From assembly GCA_023260975.1 (NCBI GenBank), contig JALQTK010000001.1, positions 29,852 through 93,851 on the forward strand: DNA of 64,000 nt, read 5' to 3'. Source of the stretch: Pseudidiomarina sp. (lineage in GTDB: Bacteria; Pseudomonadota; Gammaproteobacteria; Enterobacterales; Alteromonadaceae). The translations under genes were made by a program, and so were the position numbers. Numbering within the stretch: the first letter of the stretch is position 1; the number at the start of each line of letters is the position of its first letter. Under the pieces are notes generated by a model. The model did no database searches, was not told the origin of the DNA, and worked only from the letters and a program-made list of their open reading frames with translations. This document shows, in pieces, positions 41,387 to 53,121 of this stretch.

Positions 41387-42394
41387 TTATAGGCCATTAA
41401 CGATCGCTTTGATTAATGCCGGACCACGATAAATAAAGCCCGTATAAACTTGCACTAGCTTCGCACCCGCGGCAAATTTCTGCTGAGCTGCGGCTAAGCT
41501 ATCGACACCACCCACCGCAATAATTGGTATTTTCTCACCAAGAATCGCATGCAACTGCGCTACAATTTGGGTGCTTTGCTCGGCTAATACGGCGCCGCTT
41601 AGGCCGCCTGCTTCATCAGCATAAGGCAAACCGACGACAGTATGCCGCGATAAAGTGGTATTGGTAGCAATCACCCCATCAATGCTATGTTTAAGCAATG
41701 CTGCAGCAATATCAGCCACTCCCTCAGCGCTCAAGTCGGGCGCTATTTTCAACGCTAGCGGTACATAACGCTGGTGTTGCTGATGCAAACGAGACTGTTC
41801 TAATTTCAGTGCTGCTAGCAACTGGTCGAGTGCATCACCATGCTGAAAGGCACGCAATCCGGGTGTGTTCGGTGACGAAATATTTACCGTTATATAGCTG
41901 GCATAGGCATAAACCTTGCGCATGCAATAGAGATAATCATCGATACCCTGTTGATCTGGGGTGTCTTTATTTTTGCCAATATTGATTCCCAAAACACCCT
42001 GAAAATTCGCCTGCTTGACCTGTTCTACAAGGTAATCAACGCCGTTGTTATTGAAGCCCATGCGATTAATCAACGCTTGCTTTTGCGTGATTCTAAACAT
42101 CCGCGGCTTCGGATTACCAGCTTGTGGCCGCGGCGTTACCGTTCCTACCTCGATAAAACCAAAGCCCATCTGCGCTAAAGCTTTTATGCAATCAGCGTTT
42201 TTATCGAGCCCAGCGGCTAGCCCAAGCGGATTCGGAAAATCAATCCCCATAACTCGCGTCGGCTTATCGGCAACACGTTGCCGCCACGCGAAAGACAGTG
42301 GCGTAGCGGCAAAACGCTTCAATAGGTGCAAGGTAAAATCATGCGACCACTCAGCATCCTGTCGAAATAACCAAGCTCGAAGCAAGCGGTACAT
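41387..42394 (-). CDS. pyrD: dihydroorotate dehydrogenase (quinone), class 2
   Basis: 335 aa; oxidises dihydroorotate to orotate, reducing quinone, in pyrimidine synthesis. Class 2 features: the N-terminal helical membrane-binding extension ([19 protein letters not shown]), [20 protein letters not shown], the catalytic serine in [18 protein letters not shown] near residue 172 and the FMN-binding [20 protein letters not shown]. Its ATG shares one base with the stop of the glutamate dehydrogenase gene (TGATG). Confidence 0.97.
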   Translation of the reverse strand: MYRLLRAWLFRQDAEWSHDFTLHLLKRFAATPLSFAWRQRVADKPTRVMGIDFPNPLGLAAGLDKNADCIKALAQMGFGFIEVGTVTPRPQAGNPKPRMFRITQKQALINRMGFNNNGVDYLVEQVKQANFQGVLGINIGKNKDTPDQQGIDDYLYCMRKVYAYASYITVNISSPNTPGLRAFQHGDALDQLLAALKLEQSRLHQQHQRYVPLALKIAPDLSAEGVADIAAALLKHSIDGVIATNTTLSRHTVVGLPYADEAGGLSGAVLAEQSTQIVAQLHAILGEKIPIIAVGGVDSLAAAQQKFAAGAKLVQVYTGFIYRGPALIKAIVNGL

Positions 42395-45300
42395 CAGTGC
42401 AACATCGAACTACAGTGATGATTCAATAACGTCAGTTCACGCAAAGTCACCGAGAACTTGGCAAATTCAGGTGTTTTGGTGGTACGGAAGTCATTGACCA
42501 TTTGCAACCAGCGGTCAATATAACCCGTATTTCGAGCAAACCAAGCCTCTAAAATTTCAGCGGCAGCCAGAGTCTGCTCAGCATGGCTCAACATCCCCAT
42601 AGTCAGGGTGCGTTGTTGCCAATCTAACTCTTCACGGAAGGCTGCGCGGGCCAATGCTTGCCAATGGTTATCGACTGGCAAGGTATTAATTTGCTCTAGG
42701 AACCAATGTAATTGCATCCGCGCACCCAGCTTGAAATAGGACTCAGCGACCAGTCGTACAGGGCAGTTAGTGCTATGCACGATGTCAGCAATATCCATGG
42801 CTGAGAAAACCGTACTCAATATGCCGATCTTCGCAGCTAAAGCCTGCGGTACTCCTTGCTTGACTAATTTATCGATTGCTTGCTCAATGCCCTTACGCTC
42901 CTCAGCAACCACATAACTCAGTGCGTTTTTACGTAAGTCATCAAAGCTATCTTGGTAAAAATCGAGATAGTCTTGAATGGTTTTTAATTGTGGATTGCGA
43001 TGACGCAAGAACCAGCGCGTAGCCCTTCTCACCACCCGACGCAGCAGGAATAACATTTGATTTTGAACTGCCGCGGGAATGACATTATTGCCCGCTTCAA
43101 TTTCTTCCATTAGCGAACGCAACTGCAGACACTCACGGGCAACCACATAAGCGTTTGCGACTTCAGCAACCGTGGCGCCAGTGGCATCTTGCTTGCGATA
43201 AACAAAATTAGGACCCATATCGTTGACGATATTATTGGCCAGACGGGTGGCAATGATTTGCCCCCGCAGCGGATGCGATTGCATTGCCTCAGCAAAAGGT
43301 TTTTGCAACGGCTTCGGAAAGGCGTTTATTAATGAGCGCGCATGAAATGGATCCGAGAGTACCGCATCATCCAGCAATTGGTCTTTCAGCACCATTTTGC
43401 CATAGGCGGTGATGACTGCAATTTCTGGCCGGGTTAAGCCTTTGCCTTGGGCCTGGCGCTCAGCGAGTTGGTCATCATCTGGCAAATACTCCAAGCTGCG
43501 GTTCAGCAGATTTTCACGTTCTAAATGATGAATGAAGCGCTGCATTTCTTTGATTTGATCAGGCCCACGCAAACATGTCACTGAGATTGACTGCGATTGA
43601 CGGAAACAGTCGCGAATAACGATTTGCGCCACTTCATCGGTCATTTCATAGAGCAATTCGTCGCGTTGTTTGCGGGTAATATCGCCATTGGCCATGGAGC
43701 CGTTCAACAAAATCTTGATATTAACTTCGTTGTCCGAACAATCCACACCACCAACGTTATCGATAGCGTCAGTGTTAATCCGTCCCCCTGTCAGGGCGTA
43801 CTCAATGCGACCTAACTGGGTAAAGCCAAGATTACCGCCTTCCCCAACAATTTTAGCGCGTAATTCTGAACCATTAATCCGCACCGCATCATTGGTACGA
43901 TCGCCGACATCACTATCGCTTTCTCGACTGCTCTTCACATAGGTGCCGATACCACCATTCCAGAGCAAATCAACCGGCAGCATCAAAATCGCTCGAATCA
44001 GCTCATTCGGTGTCATTGACTTCTTCGCTGAGCCAAACAATTTCTTCATTTCTGGGGTTAATTCAATGGCTTTTGCCGAGCGCAAGAAAATACCACCACC
44101 GCTTGAAATGAGTGAACGATCATAGTCATCCCAGCTCGAGCGCGGCATATCAAACATCCGTTGGCGCTCATCGAAGCTAGCTGCTGCATTAGGTTCAGGA
44201 TCAATAAAAATGTGCATATGGTTAAATGCGGCAACTAACCGGGTATGCTTTGATAACAACATACCGTTACCGAAAACATCACCGGCCATATCGCCAATAC
44301 CTGCGGCAGTGAAGTCGGTAGTTTGGCAATCGATACCCATTTCACGGAAGTGGCGCTTGACCGACTCCCAGGCCCCACGCGCGGTAATAGCCATTTTCTT
44401 ATGGTCATAACCGACTGAACCACCGGAGGCAAAGGCATCACCAAGCCAAAACTGGTACTCATTAGAAATACTATTGGCAATATCAGAAAAGGTTGCAGTA
44501 CCTTTATCCGCGGCGACCACTAAATACGGATCATCGTCATCATGACGAACCACATGCTGTGGCGGCACAATTTCACCGTTGACAATATTATCAGTGATAT
44601 CCAGTAAAGCCCGAATAAAGGTACGATAACAAGCTTTACCTTCTTCAAAAAACGCTTCACGCTCATCCGGTAAATGCTTGCAGAAGAAACCGCCTTTGGC
44701 GCCTACGGGAACAATTACGGTATTTTTCACTTGCTGCGCTTTCACCAACCCGAGTACTTCGGTGCGGAAATCTTCGCGGCGGTCGGACCAACGCAAGCCA
44801 CCTCGCGCCACTTTACCACCGCGCAAATGAACCCCTTCAACGCGCGGCGAATAGACAAAAATTTCATATTTGGGCAACGGCAGCGGCATTTCTGGAATTA
44901 ATTCAGGACTGTACTTGACCGAAATGTAGGATTTTTCATTACCGAGCTGATCAGGTTGGAAGAAGTTGGTCCGCTGTGCAGCTATAATCAACTCAACATA
45001 ACGACGAATAATACGGTCGTCATCAAGGTTAGCGACGTTCTCTAACTCAGCAGCAATACGAATTTCCAGGGCTTCAATCTTTTTATTGCGGTTCTTGGTA
45101 GCCGGCTCGAACTTGGTATAAAACAATTTCACGATCAGCTTGGCAATCGAAGGATACTTAGCAAAGGCGCTTTCAATATAGCTCTGACTAAAGGTGGAAC
45201 CGATTTGCCGCATGTATTTGGCAAACATCCGCAAAATAACTACTTGTCGTCCGTTCAAACCGGCACTAAGTACTAATTTATTAAAGCCATCATCCTCATA

Positions 45301-47235
45301 ATGACCCTGCCATACCTTAGCAAAGGCATCTTGGAATACATCACGAATATCTTCCAGATTCAATTTACTGCTGCTATGCAACATCTGGAAATCAAGGATC
45401 CAATTGAGCTGGCCATCGGTGGTTTTAATCTGGTACGGGCTTTCACCAATTATACGCAAACCGAAGTTTTCTAACATCGGTAACACATCAGACAAGTGAA
45501 TAGGTTCATCTTTATGGAATAACTTTAGTCTGATTTTTTTACTAGTCTCATTTTCTTCGCGCGACCGATAAAACAACATACCTAGTTTATGTTCATCATC
45601 TAACGCTTCAAGCTGCTGTAAATCAGCAATTGCGACAGAGGGTAATACCTCTTCTTTATAGGCTCGCGGAAAGGCATTGTAATAGTGCTTATTCAGTTCG
45701 TTAGCGCGCGCCTCACCAAAGGTGCTGCGTAAGATACGTTGAAAATTATCTTCCCAAGTGCGGGCCGCTTCAATTAAATTCTGCTCGAGTTCTTTCACGT
45801 CGATATCCTGTACTTGGTTACCTAAACGCACGGTGTAATGAGTGCGGGCCAGCGATGATTCAGAGAAATAAGTAGTAAAATCAACATCTACTGAACTACC
45901 AAAAGTAGTCGCCAATACCTGCTGGGTTTTTTGTCTTAATAAGGTGTTGTAACGTTCTTTGGGGACATACACCATGCATGAAGCAAACCGCCCGAAAATA
46001 TCACGACGGACAAATAATCGTGTCATATCGCGTTCTTGCATTTGCAGCACACCAAGCCCTACTTCGAGAATATCGTTCTCATTGGCTTGCACAATTTCAT
46101 CACGCGGGTAGGTTTCCAAGATATTCAGTAAGGCTTTTGACGCATGTGAGCGCGGCGCAAAACCTGACGCATCCATAATGCGCTGAACTTTTTCGTCGAC
46201 CAACGGCACGTCGCGGGTACTATTATTATAAAAACTACTGGCGTACAAGCCGATAAAACGGTCTTCACCAATAACTCGGCCCTTTTTGTCAAAGCGTTTG
46301 ACGCCGATATAATCTGCATAAGCTGGGCGGTGAACACGGGCTTTGCTATTGGTTTTGGTGAGCATCAACAAATTATCGTCAAAAGCGAGTTCACGGGTAA
46401 TCTCTGGCAACGACGACACCAAGCGTTCTTTGTCATTGATTGAACGACGCATTAAACCAAGGCTCGAGCCGGTCTCCTGACGAATGACGTGATCACCCTC
46501 TATGGCCGTCAAGTCATAACGTCGGTAGCCTAAAAGCATAAAGTTATCTTGCGCTAACCAATGCAAAAAGCGTTGGCATTCTTCCAGTTTTTCCGGTGCG
46601 CCGGGGTATTTAATGTCACTTAATTGCGCAGCGACTTCGATCATCTTTTGCCGCATCGGTTGCCAATCAGTGACCGCCAGCGTGACTTCTTCCATGACCG
46701 CTTGAAGCTCTTTCTTTAAGCTATCGATCGCAGTTTTGCTTGATTGTCGATCAACTTCGATCAAAAACACCGTGTCGACTTCATTATCGGCGCGGGTGCC
46801 GGCGGGTAATAATTCAGTAATACGACCTTTGCTGTCGCGACGGTGGCTGATTGGTAAATGCAATAATTGGTGTGCATTGATACTCATACGCGATAACGCC
46901 ATGCGTACCGAATCGACCATGAATGGCATATCGAATTGAATAATTTCAATAATAGTATGCGCTGATTCCCAGCCGTGGCGAGCCACCTCTGGATTATAGA
47001 CTTTAATCAGTGCTGGGCTACCCGACTTGTATTCGTTGAAGCTATGCCATAGCCCCACCACTGCACCATACATATCACTATCGTTGCGCAGCGCCAGTTC
47101 ATCCGGTGAGATGTTTCTAAATAATCGTAAAGCAAAGTCACGGATAATATCGGCTCGATCAGTCGCACGTTGTGTGATGAGATCGGCTACCTTCTGCAAA
47201 ATCACTGGGATCTGGCCTTCGCCAAACGCGTTCAT
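42394..47235 (-). CDS. gdhB: NAD-specific glutamate dehydrogenase, large (GDH-180 type)
   Basis: 1613-aa enzyme that deaminates glutamate to 2-oxoglutarate. The long N-terminal part (about 700 residues, ACT-like and helical) precedes the catalytic core: [19 protein letters not shown], the catalytic-lysine region [20 protein letters not shown] near residue 845, [20 protein letters not shown], and a Rossmann stretch with [22 protein letters not shown]-terminal helical region of about 500 residues follows. Size and order match GdhB of Pseudomonas and Shewanella (about 1610-1620 aa). The ATG has AAGGA eight bases upstream. Two CTTAAAC repeats lie 70-85 bases upstream. Confidence 0.96.
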   Translation of the reverse strand: MNAFGEGQIPVILQKVADLITQRATDRADIIRDFALRLFRNISPDELALRNDSDMYGAVVGLWHSFNEYKSGSPALIKVYNPEVARHGWESAHTIIEIIQFDMPFMVDSVRMALSRMSINAHQLLHLPISHRRDSKGRITELLPAGTRADNEVDTVFLIEVDRQSSKTAIDSLKKELQAVMEEVTLAVTDWQPMRQKMIEVAAQLSDIKYPGAPEKLEECQRFLHWLAQDNFMLLGYRRYDLTAIEGDHVIRQETGSSLGLMRRSINDKERLVSSLPEITRELAFDDNLLMLTKTNSKARVHRPAYADYIGVKRFDKKGRVIGEDRFIGLYASSFYNNSTRDVPLVDEKVQRIMDASGFAPRSHASKALLNILETYPRDEIVQANENDILEVGLGVLQMQERDMTRLFVRRDIFGRFASCMVYVPKERYNTLLRQKTQQVLATTFGSSVDVDFTTYFSESSLARTHYTVRLGNQVQDIDVKELEQNLIEAARTWEDNFQRILRSTFGEARANELNKHYYNAFPRAYKEEVLPSVAIADLQQLEALDDEHKLGMLFYRSREENETSKKIRLKLFHKDEPIHLSDVLPMLENFGLRIIGESPYQIKTTDGQLNWILDFQMLHSSSKLNLEDIRDVFQDAFAKVWQGHYEDDGFNKLVLSAGLNGRQVVILRMFAKYMRQIGSTFSQSYIESAFAKYPSIAKLIVKLFYTKFEPATKNRNKKIEALEIRIAAELENVANLDDDRIIRRYVELIIAAQRTNFFQPDQLGNEKSYISVKYSPELIPEMPLPLPKYEIFVYSPRVEGVHLRGGKVARGGLRWSDRREDFRTEVLGLVKAQQVKNTVIVPVGAKGGFFCKHLPDEREAFFEEGKACYRTFIRALLDITDNIVNGEIVPPQHVVRHDDDDPYLVVAADKGTATFSDIANSISNEYQFWLGDAFASGGSVGYDHKKMAITARGAWESVKRHFREMGIDCQTTDFTAAGIGDMAGDVFGNGMLLSKHTRLVAAFNHMHIFIDPEPNAAASFDERQRMFDMPRSSWDDYDRSLISSGGGIFLRSAKAIELTPEMKKLFGSAKKSMTPNELIRAILMLPVDLLWNGGIGTYVKSSRESDSDVGDRTNDAVRINGSELRAKIVGEGGNLGFTQLGRIEYALTGGRINTDAIDNVGGVDCSDNEVNIKILLNGSMANGDITRKQRDELLYEMTDEVAQIVIRDCFRQSQSISVTCLRGPDQIKEMQRFIHHLERENLLNRSLEYLPDDDQLAERQAQGKGLTRPEIAVITAYGKMVLKDQLLDDAVLSDPFHARSLINAFPKPLQKPFAEAMQSHPLRGQIIATRLANNIVNDMGPNFVYRKQDATGATVAEVANAYVVARECLQLRSLMEEIEAGNNVIPAAVQNQMLFLLRRVVRRATRWFLRHRNPQLKTIQDYLDFYQDSFDDLRKNALSYVVAEERKGIEQAIDKLVKQGVPQALAAKIGILSTVFSAMDIADIVHSTNCPVRLVAESYFKLGARMQLHWFLEQINTLPVDNHWQALARAAFREELDWQQRTLTMGMLSHAEQTLAAAEILEAWFARNTGYIDRWLQMVNDFRTTKTPEFAKFSVTLRELTLLNHHCSSMLH

Positions 47236-47355
47236 GCTAGTGTCCTTGTAACCAATAAATAGAAAACCGCTCTATTGTCGGACATTTAGCCACGCTATTC
47301 AATGCTTAAACCACTTAAACGATAGTGTTTAGACCACGAATTTCGCGGCCTGAAC

Positions 47356-49965
47356 CTAATTTAGACTGGCTTCGATTTTTTCTTCTAGATCAGCAGCAAG
47401 ATTTGGTAACTGTTGCAGCTCACGAAGTAACTCGGCAAGTAGCTTTTGCCGCGGTTCAGAAAAGCGTCGCCATTGCGTTAGCGGGGTTATTAGACGCGAT
47501 GCGACTTGTGGATTACTGGCGTTAAGTTGCTTAATTGCAGCACCGATCAGTCGATAACCAGCACCATCGAGACGATGAAAACTGGTTAAATTACGACCGA
47601 AGGTGGCCAGCAATGCATAAACGCGATTGGGATTGGCAAAATTAAACTGCGGATGCTGCAGCAATTGCGCAACACGCTCTACCGTTGCCGCTACAGGTAC
47701 CTGCGCCTGCAGCGCAAACCATTTATCCATCACTAGCGGCTGCTGTTGCCATTGTGCAGCAAAATCGGCTAATAATTGACTGGCCACAGCAAGCTGTAAA
47801 TGCACCGCAGTTTGCAATGCAGCATACTGGTCGGTCAGATTGTCGGCGTTATAAAAATGATTTGCTACACGGTCCTGCACCACCGCGTCATCGCTGCCGG
47901 CAGCAGCAACATAATACAATGTTGTATTGCGCAGGCTACGCGCTGCAATGGCTGAGCCACTGAGTTCATAGTGTGATGGTGCAAGTTGCGTGTATAAGGC
48001 ATGACATGGTGTTGCAATGGCCTGTGCAATACAGCTGCGTAACTGCTGAGATGCCAACGCAATTTGTTCGACTGGTATCAACTGCTGAAAATGTTCGGCA
48101 AGTTCTTCATGACTCGGCGGCGTCAACGCAAGTGCTCGTAGGGCCGGATCAATCTCGGCCAAACACAGCTGTTGCAGCGCTGTCGCTGCCGCTGCGCTCA
48201 AGTGCACGGCTTGCTGCTGTCTAATCGCTTTAAGCAATACCTCAGTATATAACCGTTGCGCAGCCTCCCAGCGGGTCACCGGCTGCACTGCTGAAGCTAA
48301 TAGCACCAACAAATCATCTTCACTTTGTGTTATCGCGAGTTTAATCGGTGCACTAAAGTTTTCAAACAACGCCAACACCGGCTTATTCTCACAGCAGGCA
48401 ATATGGATAGTTTGTTGTTCATCGGTAAACTCGAATAGATAACTACCCGATTCATGCAGGCTAAGCGCATCACTCTGCAAACTAAGGCGCTCCCCCGCAC
48501 GACTATAAGCACTCAACAGCACTGGTATATGCAGTGGCTGCTTCAGTGGTTGCTCCGCGGTGGGCGGTGTAGATTGCCGAAATGTCAATGCAAAGCCGCT
48601 ACTCGTGGGCTCACTGTGGACGCTCACCTGCGGGGTTCCAGCCTGACTATACCAGTGCCGAAATTGCTTTAAATCACGCTGATTGGCTTGCTCCATGGCG
48701 CTGATAAAATCTTCACAGGTTACTGCTTGACCATCATGGCGTTGCGTGTACAGCTGCATACCGCGCATAAAACCCTGCTCGCCCAGCAAACAGTGCTGCA
48801 TACGAATTACCTCAGCACCTTTATTGTAAACAGTGGCGGTATAAAAGTTGTTCATTTCAACAACTTTATCTGGCCGAATTGGATGAGCCATGGGGCTAGC
48901 ATCTTCACTGAACTGATGACTTCGCATCATTTTAATGGCTTGAATTCGATGCACTGCCGGCGAACCCATAGCTGCACTGAACTCTTGATCACGAAATACC
49001 GTCAAACCTTCTTTTAAGCTCAATTGAAACCAGTCACGACAGGTAATGCGATTACCCGTCCAATTATGGAAATATTCGTGCCCTATTACCGACTCTACGT
49101 TAATAAAATCTGCATCGGTGGCAGTTTTAGCGTCGGCTAATACATACTTTGCGTTAAAAATATTGAGCCCTTTATTTTCCATCGCGCCCATATTGAAGAA
49201 ATCAACGGCGACAATCATATAAATATCGAGATCATACTCATAACCAAAACGCTGTTCGTCCCAACGCATGGCTTTTTGCAGTGATTGCATGGCATACCAT
49301 GCGCGCTCCGAATTGCCATGGTCGACATAAATCTGCAGTGTTACTGAACGCCCAGATTGGGTGGTGAAATGATCGTCAATGCGGGCAAAATCCCCCGCAA
49401 CCAAAGCAAATAAATAAGCTGGTTTCGGATGTGGGTCATGCCATTTCGCCATCCTGATACCGCTATCGGAGATTTGCTGCTCCAGTAAATTGCCATTACT
49501 CAATAGATAGGGAAACTGCTCGGCATCAGCATAAATGGTAGTGGTAAACACGGCTAATACATCGGGTCTATCAAGGTAATAGGTAATGCGCCGAAAGCCT
49601 TCGGCTTCGCACTGAGTACAATACGCACCAGCTGATTTATAGAGCCCCTCCAGTGCACTATTCGCACTTGGGTTAATCACTGTTTCAATCTGTAGCACAA
49701 ATTGCGCTGGTACATCAGTGAGGCAGAGCTTACTCTCGCTGAGCTGATATTCGTCTGCATTTAATTGCCGTCCATCAAGCCACACTGCGTTTAACTGCAG
49801 CTGTTCACCATTGAGCTCGAGCGACGCATCGGCAAGACGCCGTATGTGCATGGTATTAATAACTCGAGTCGCACTATCGTGCAGGTAAAATTGTAAATCT
49901 ATGGTGTCAATAGCATAAGCCGGAGCGCGATAGTCGCTCCGGTATTTGGCGTGATGTTGGCTCAT
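47356..49965 (-). CDS. pepN: aminopeptidase N (M1 metallopeptidase)
   Basis: 869 aa, PepN subfamily. Broad-specificity zinc aminopeptidase in the cytoplasm. GAMENKGLNIFN (substrate N-terminus site) is near residue 258 and VIGHEYFHNWTGNR (HExxH zinc site) near residue 294, with the third zinc ligand in LKEGLTVFRDQEFS. FRRITYYLDRPDV at the N-terminal domain and the C-terminal alpha-solenoid are complete. It starts two bases after the nhaC stop and feeds amino acids to the downstream glutamate dehydrogenase. Confidence 0.97.
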   Translation of the reverse strand: MSQHHAKYRSDYRAPAYAIDTIDLQFYLHDSATRVINTMHIRRLADASLELNGEQLQLNAVWLDGRQLNADEYQLSESKLCLTDVPAQFVLQIETVINPSANSALEGLYKSAGAYCTQCEAEGFRRITYYLDRPDVLAVFTTTIYADAEQFPYLLSNGNLLEQQISDSGIRMAKWHDPHPKPAYLFALVAGDFARIDDHFTTQSGRSVTLQIYVDHGNSERAWYAMQSLQKAMRWDEQRFGYEYDLDIYMIVAVDFFNMGAMENKGLNIFNAKYVLADAKTATDADFINVESVIGHEYFHNWTGNRITCRDWFQLSLKEGLTVFRDQEFSAAMGSPAVHRIQAIKMMRSHQFSEDASPMAHPIRPDKVVEMNNFYTATVYNKGAEVIRMQHCLLGEQGFMRGMQLYTQRHDGQAVTCEDFISAMEQANQRDLKQFRHWYSQAGTPQVSVHSEPTSSGFALTFRQSTPPTAEQPLKQPLHIPVLLSAYSRAGERLSLQSDALSLHESGSYLFEFTDEQQTIHIACCENKPVLALFENFSAPIKLAITQSEDDLLVLLASAVQPVTRWEAAQRLYTEVLLKAIRQQQAVHLSAAAATALQQLCLAEIDPALRALALTPPSHEELAEHFQQLIPVEQIALASQQLRSCIAQAIATPCHALYTQLAPSHYELSGSAIAARSLRNTTLYYVAAAGSDDAVVQDRVANHFYNADNLTDQYAALQTAVHLQLAVASQLLADFAAQWQQQPLVMDKWFALQAQVPVAATVERVAQLLQHPQFNFANPNRVYALLATFGRNLTSFHRLDGAGYRLIGAAIKQLNASNPQVASRLITPLTQWRRFSEPRQKLLAELLRELQQLPNLAADLEEKIEASLN

Positions 49966-49967
49966 GA

Positions 49968-51422
49968 TTAAATCGCTGCAGGACGTCGTAAAATTGTGAT
50001 ACCGCTATAGCCATAAAATAAAGCAACTAAGGGCGTTAACCAATTAAAAAAGGCATACGGCGCAAATTCCAGTGGACTTACGGTCAAGGTTGCCATCATA
50101 AAGGCGCCACAGGTATTCCAAGGGATCAGTGCTGAGGTAATGGTGCCACTGTCTTCAAGGGTGCGCGATAAAACCCGTGGGTCGAGACCGCGTCGCTCAT
50201 ATTCCTCACGAAACATGCGCCCAGGGATAACGATCGCCATATATTGGTCAGCAGTTAAAACATTGGCACCAAAACAGGTAAACAAAGTAGCAGCGATCAA
50301 ATCACCGGTGCTCTTAATAAAACCTAATAGGCCTTGAATCAAACGTTCAAGTAGACCTAGCTTTTCCATAATGGCGCCAAACGTCATGGCACTTAAAATC
50401 AGCCACACTGTATTTAGCATGGATGACATACCACCGCCACTGAGCAACTTATTCAGCTGCTGCGAACCAGTTTCGATGCTGACACCATCGGCAAGCGCGC
50501 TCCAGACCACCATGGCTGTGGCCATCACTGAGGTTTTGCCGTCAGCAATTGCAGTAATTAAGTCAGCTTGAAACAGAACTGCCCAGAGGCCGCCAAGTAA
50601 GGCGCCAAAAAAAATTGATGGCAACGCTGGCTTGCCGCGCGCAGCAAGTACCAACAGCACTAACAGCGGCACTAACATTTCCCAGCCAATGGTGTAGGTA
50701 TTGCTGAGTTCCAACTGCATACGCTCTAATTCCAGCGCATTGAAATTGCTGTCAGCGTTGAGCCCCAATAAACTAAATAACAGCAACGCAATCAGAAATG
50801 CTGGTCCGGCGGTATAGCCCATATAGCGAATATGTTGAAATAATTCACTGCCAGCCACCGCTGGTGCTAGATTGGTGGTATCCGACAGCGGCGACATTTT
50901 ATCGCCAAAATAGGCACCAGAGACCACTGCTCCAGCGGTTATCGCTGGCGACATATCCATACCAACGGCAATCCCCATTAACGCAACACCAATGGTTGCT
51001 GCAGTCGTCCAGGAACTGCCTATTGCCAGTGAAATGATCGCACAAATTAACGCCGACGCAGCATAGAACCAGCCTGGATTAAGCAGTTCTAAGCCAAAAT
51101 AAATCATACTGGGAACCGTGCCAGACAATAACCAGGTACCAATCAGCGCACCAACCGCTAAAATGATTAACAGGGCCCCCATAGCAACTGAAATGCCTGA
51201 CTTTATGCCCTCTTCAATTTCAGCCCAGCTAAAGCGATTATAAAAGCCAATAGCGATTGCTACACCGCTAGCTACCCATAGGGCAATCTGATTAGGACCA
51301 TAAGAGGAATCTTCACCGTACAGCAGCACTGATGCGCTTAATAGCGCAATAAGCACCAGTAATGGCACAAGGGCCTGTAAAAGGCTGGGTGAACGCTTAA
51401 CGGATGGCGTTTCTATAGACAT
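49968..51422 (-). CDS. nhaC: NhaC-family Na+/H+ antiporter
   Basis: 484-aa polytopic transporter. Characteristic stretches: IAIGFYNRFSWAEIEEGIKS, WTTAATIGVALMGIAVGM, GAYFGDKMSPLSDTTNLAPA (the conserved polar helix) and ANVLTADQYMAIVIPGRMFR with EDSGTITSALIPWNTCGAF. About 12 membrane helices. It expels Na+ that Na+-coupled symporters bring in. The gene is in the same strand run as pepN, gdh and pyrD. Confidence 0.93.
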   Translation of the reverse strand: MSIETPSVKRSPSLLQALVPLLVLIALLSASVLLYGEDSSYGPNQIALWVASGVAIAIGFYNRFSWAEIEEGIKSGISVAMGALLIILAVGALIGTWLLSGTVPSMIYFGLELLNPGWFYAASALICAIISLAIGSSWTTAATIGVALMGIAVGMDMSPAITAGAVVSGAYFGDKMSPLSDTTNLAPAVAGSELFQHIRYMGYTAGPAFLIALLLFSLLGLNADSNFNALELERMQLELSNTYTIGWEMLVPLLVLLVLAARGKPALPSIFFGALLGGLWAVLFQADLITAIADGKTSVMATAMVVWSALADGVSIETGSQQLNKLLSGGGMSSMLNTVWLILSAMTFGAIMEKLGLLERLIQGLLGFIKSTGDLIAATLFTCFGANVLTADQYMAIVIPGRMFREEYERRGLDPRVLSRTLEDSGTITSALIPWNTCGAFMMATLTVSPLEFAPYAFFNWLTPLVALFYGYSGITILRRPAAI

Positions 51423-51468
51423 TATTGATCTCTTTGAAAAATCGACTGGCGAATTCTAACATGCTAAC

Positions 51469-51500
51469 GGTTGGGGTAAAGCGCAGGCTATACCCCAACC
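51469..51500 (-). terminator. inverted repeat downstream of the AGCS symporter
   Basis: GGTTGGGGTA (51469-51478) pairs with TACCCCAACC (51491-51500), 10 of 10, loop 12 bases, starting 12 bases past the AGCS stop on the minus strand. No T run follows, so it may be a weak terminator or a processing site before nhaC. Confidence 0.6.
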
Positions 51501-51511
51501 TGTTCCGGCGC

Positions 51512-53014
51512 TTATTCGCCTGTTTTTTTCTGTGCTAAATGACGACGCTCCCAGAACGTGGCATTTTTAATTCCCAATTTAATTGGGTCAAACGTAATAG
51601 GTCCACCGCGTTTCTTCTGTTCTTCGTAGTCTTTTAAACAGCGCATGGTCGGTTTATACATAAAGAAAATTACCAAGATGCCGACAATGTTGATCCATGC
51701 CATTAAACCAACGCCAATGTCACCGATACCCCAGATATAACCAGCACTGTTTACCGTGCCATAGGCGACCATTGCCATCAACAACAGTTTGAATAGCAGT
51801 AACGGTAACTTACCGTTAAAGATTCGGTTTAGGTAGGCAACATTGGTTTCAGTAATATAGTAATAGGCCAAAATTGTCGTGAACGCGAAGAAGAACAGCG
51901 CGATGCCGACGAAAATTGGACCAAGGCTACCAAACACACTTTGCAGTGCTAACTGGGTAAATGCTGCTGAGCCAATCTCAGTGCCGGCGTCAACATTTTG
52001 CACAATAAATTGACCGGCAGGAAGCTCACCGACGACGTTATATTGCTGCGTAATTAGAATCATCAGCGCGGTCGCGGTACAAACAAACAAGGTATCAACG
52101 TAGACTGAAAAAGCCTGAACTAAACCCTGCTGTGACGGATGATCAACTTCTGCTGCAGCAGCAGCATGCGGACCAGAACCTTGACCGGCCTCGTTGGAAT
52201 AAATGCCGCGTTTAACACCCCAGCCAATCGCTGCACCAAAACCTGCTTGCGCAGTAAAGGCGTCAGATAGAATGAGCCAGAATATATCCCCTACTTTGTC
52301 GATGTTGAGGAAAACCACAATCAGTGCCATGACAATGTAGCCAAGTGCCATAAATGGCACGACAATTTGGGTGAAGTTGGCGATACGCCGAATACCGCCA
52401 AAAATAATGAAGGCTAAAACAATTAAAATAAACGCCAAAGCCACCAGTTTATGGGTACCAACCTCGCCGAAACTGGTAACCACCATGCTGCCATCACCAA
52501 AGATCTGGGTTACCGCATTACCAACGGCATTCGCCTGCACCCCAGGTAAGAACACCCCGCAGCCAATGATGGCGGCTATGGCAAACAAAATACCTAACCA
52601 ACGCCAGCCGAGTGCGCGTTCAAAATAATAGGCCGGGCCACCGCGATATTGACCATCTTCCTCAACTTTATACAGCTGACCAAGCGTTGACTCGACATAG
52701 GCAGTGCTGGCACCAAGAAATGCCACCACCCACATCCAGAACACCGCACCAGGACCACCGAATCCAATTGCTGCAGCAACGCCGGCAATATTACCGACCC
52801 CCACGCGTCCGGATAGTGATACGGCCAGTGCTTGAAAGGATGAAATGCCTTTGTCTGAATCATTACTGCTGGTCAGCAGTTTGAACATTTCTTTGAAATG
52901 ACGAACCTGACCAAAGCGGGTCAAAATTGAGTAGAACAAACCTGCACCTAAGCACAAATAAATCAGTGCACTGCTCCATACCCAATTGTTCAATGTATTG
53001 ACTATTTCCTGCAT
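51512..53014 (-). CDS. alanine/glycine:sodium symporter (AGCS family)
   Basis: 500 aa, about 11 membrane helices. Sodium-coupled uptake of alanine or glycine. ATG 53014 (MQEIVNTLNNWVWSSALIYL) follows AGGGG; a longer frame to 53071 has no matching N-terminus. Family motifs include VGNIAGVAAAIGFGGPGAVF, AYVESTLGQLYK, FGAAIGWGVKRGIYSNEAGQ and GPHAAAAAEVDHPSQQGLVQ. It has its own hairpins on both sides and stands between nhaC and prc. Confidence 0.95.
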   Translation of the reverse strand: MQEIVNTLNNWVWSSALIYLCLGAGLFYSILTRFGQVRHFKEMFKLLTSSNDSDKGISSFQALAVSLSGRVGVGNIAGVAAAIGFGGPGAVFWMWVVAFLGASTAYVESTLGQLYKVEEDGQYRGGPAYYFERALGWRWLGILFAIAAIIGCGVFLPGVQANAVGNAVTQIFGDGSMVVTSFGEVGTHKLVALAFILIVLAFIIFGGIRRIANFTQIVVPFMALGYIVMALIVVFLNIDKVGDIFWLILSDAFTAQAGFGAAIGWGVKRGIYSNEAGQGSGPHAAAAAEVDHPSQQGLVQAFSVYVDTLFVCTATALMILITQQYNVVGELPAGQFIVQNVDAGTEIGSAAFTQLALQSVFGSLGPIFVGIALFFFAFTTILAYYYITETNVAYLNRIFNGKLPLLLFKLLLMAMVAYGTVNSAGYIWGIGDIGVGLMAWINIVGILVIFFMYKPTMRCLKDYEEQKKRGGPITFDPIKLGIKNATFWERRHLAQKKTGE

Positions 53015-53091
53015 AAAAAGCCCCTGAATTATTGTTATCGTTGGTTTCAAGTTACTGCAGTAATCTGCCACAGCAGTTCATTAATAGCCAT

Positions 53092-53117
53092 AAAAAAACC
53101 GCCGGCAGCGGTTTTTT
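53092..53117 (-). terminator. terminator between prc and the AGCS gene
   Basis: AAAAAACCGC (53093-53102) pairs with GCGGTTTTTT (53108-53117), loop CGGCA. On the minus strand it ends in seven T, so it terminates prc, four bases past its stop. Confidence 0.88.
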
Positions 53118-53121
53118 ATGG

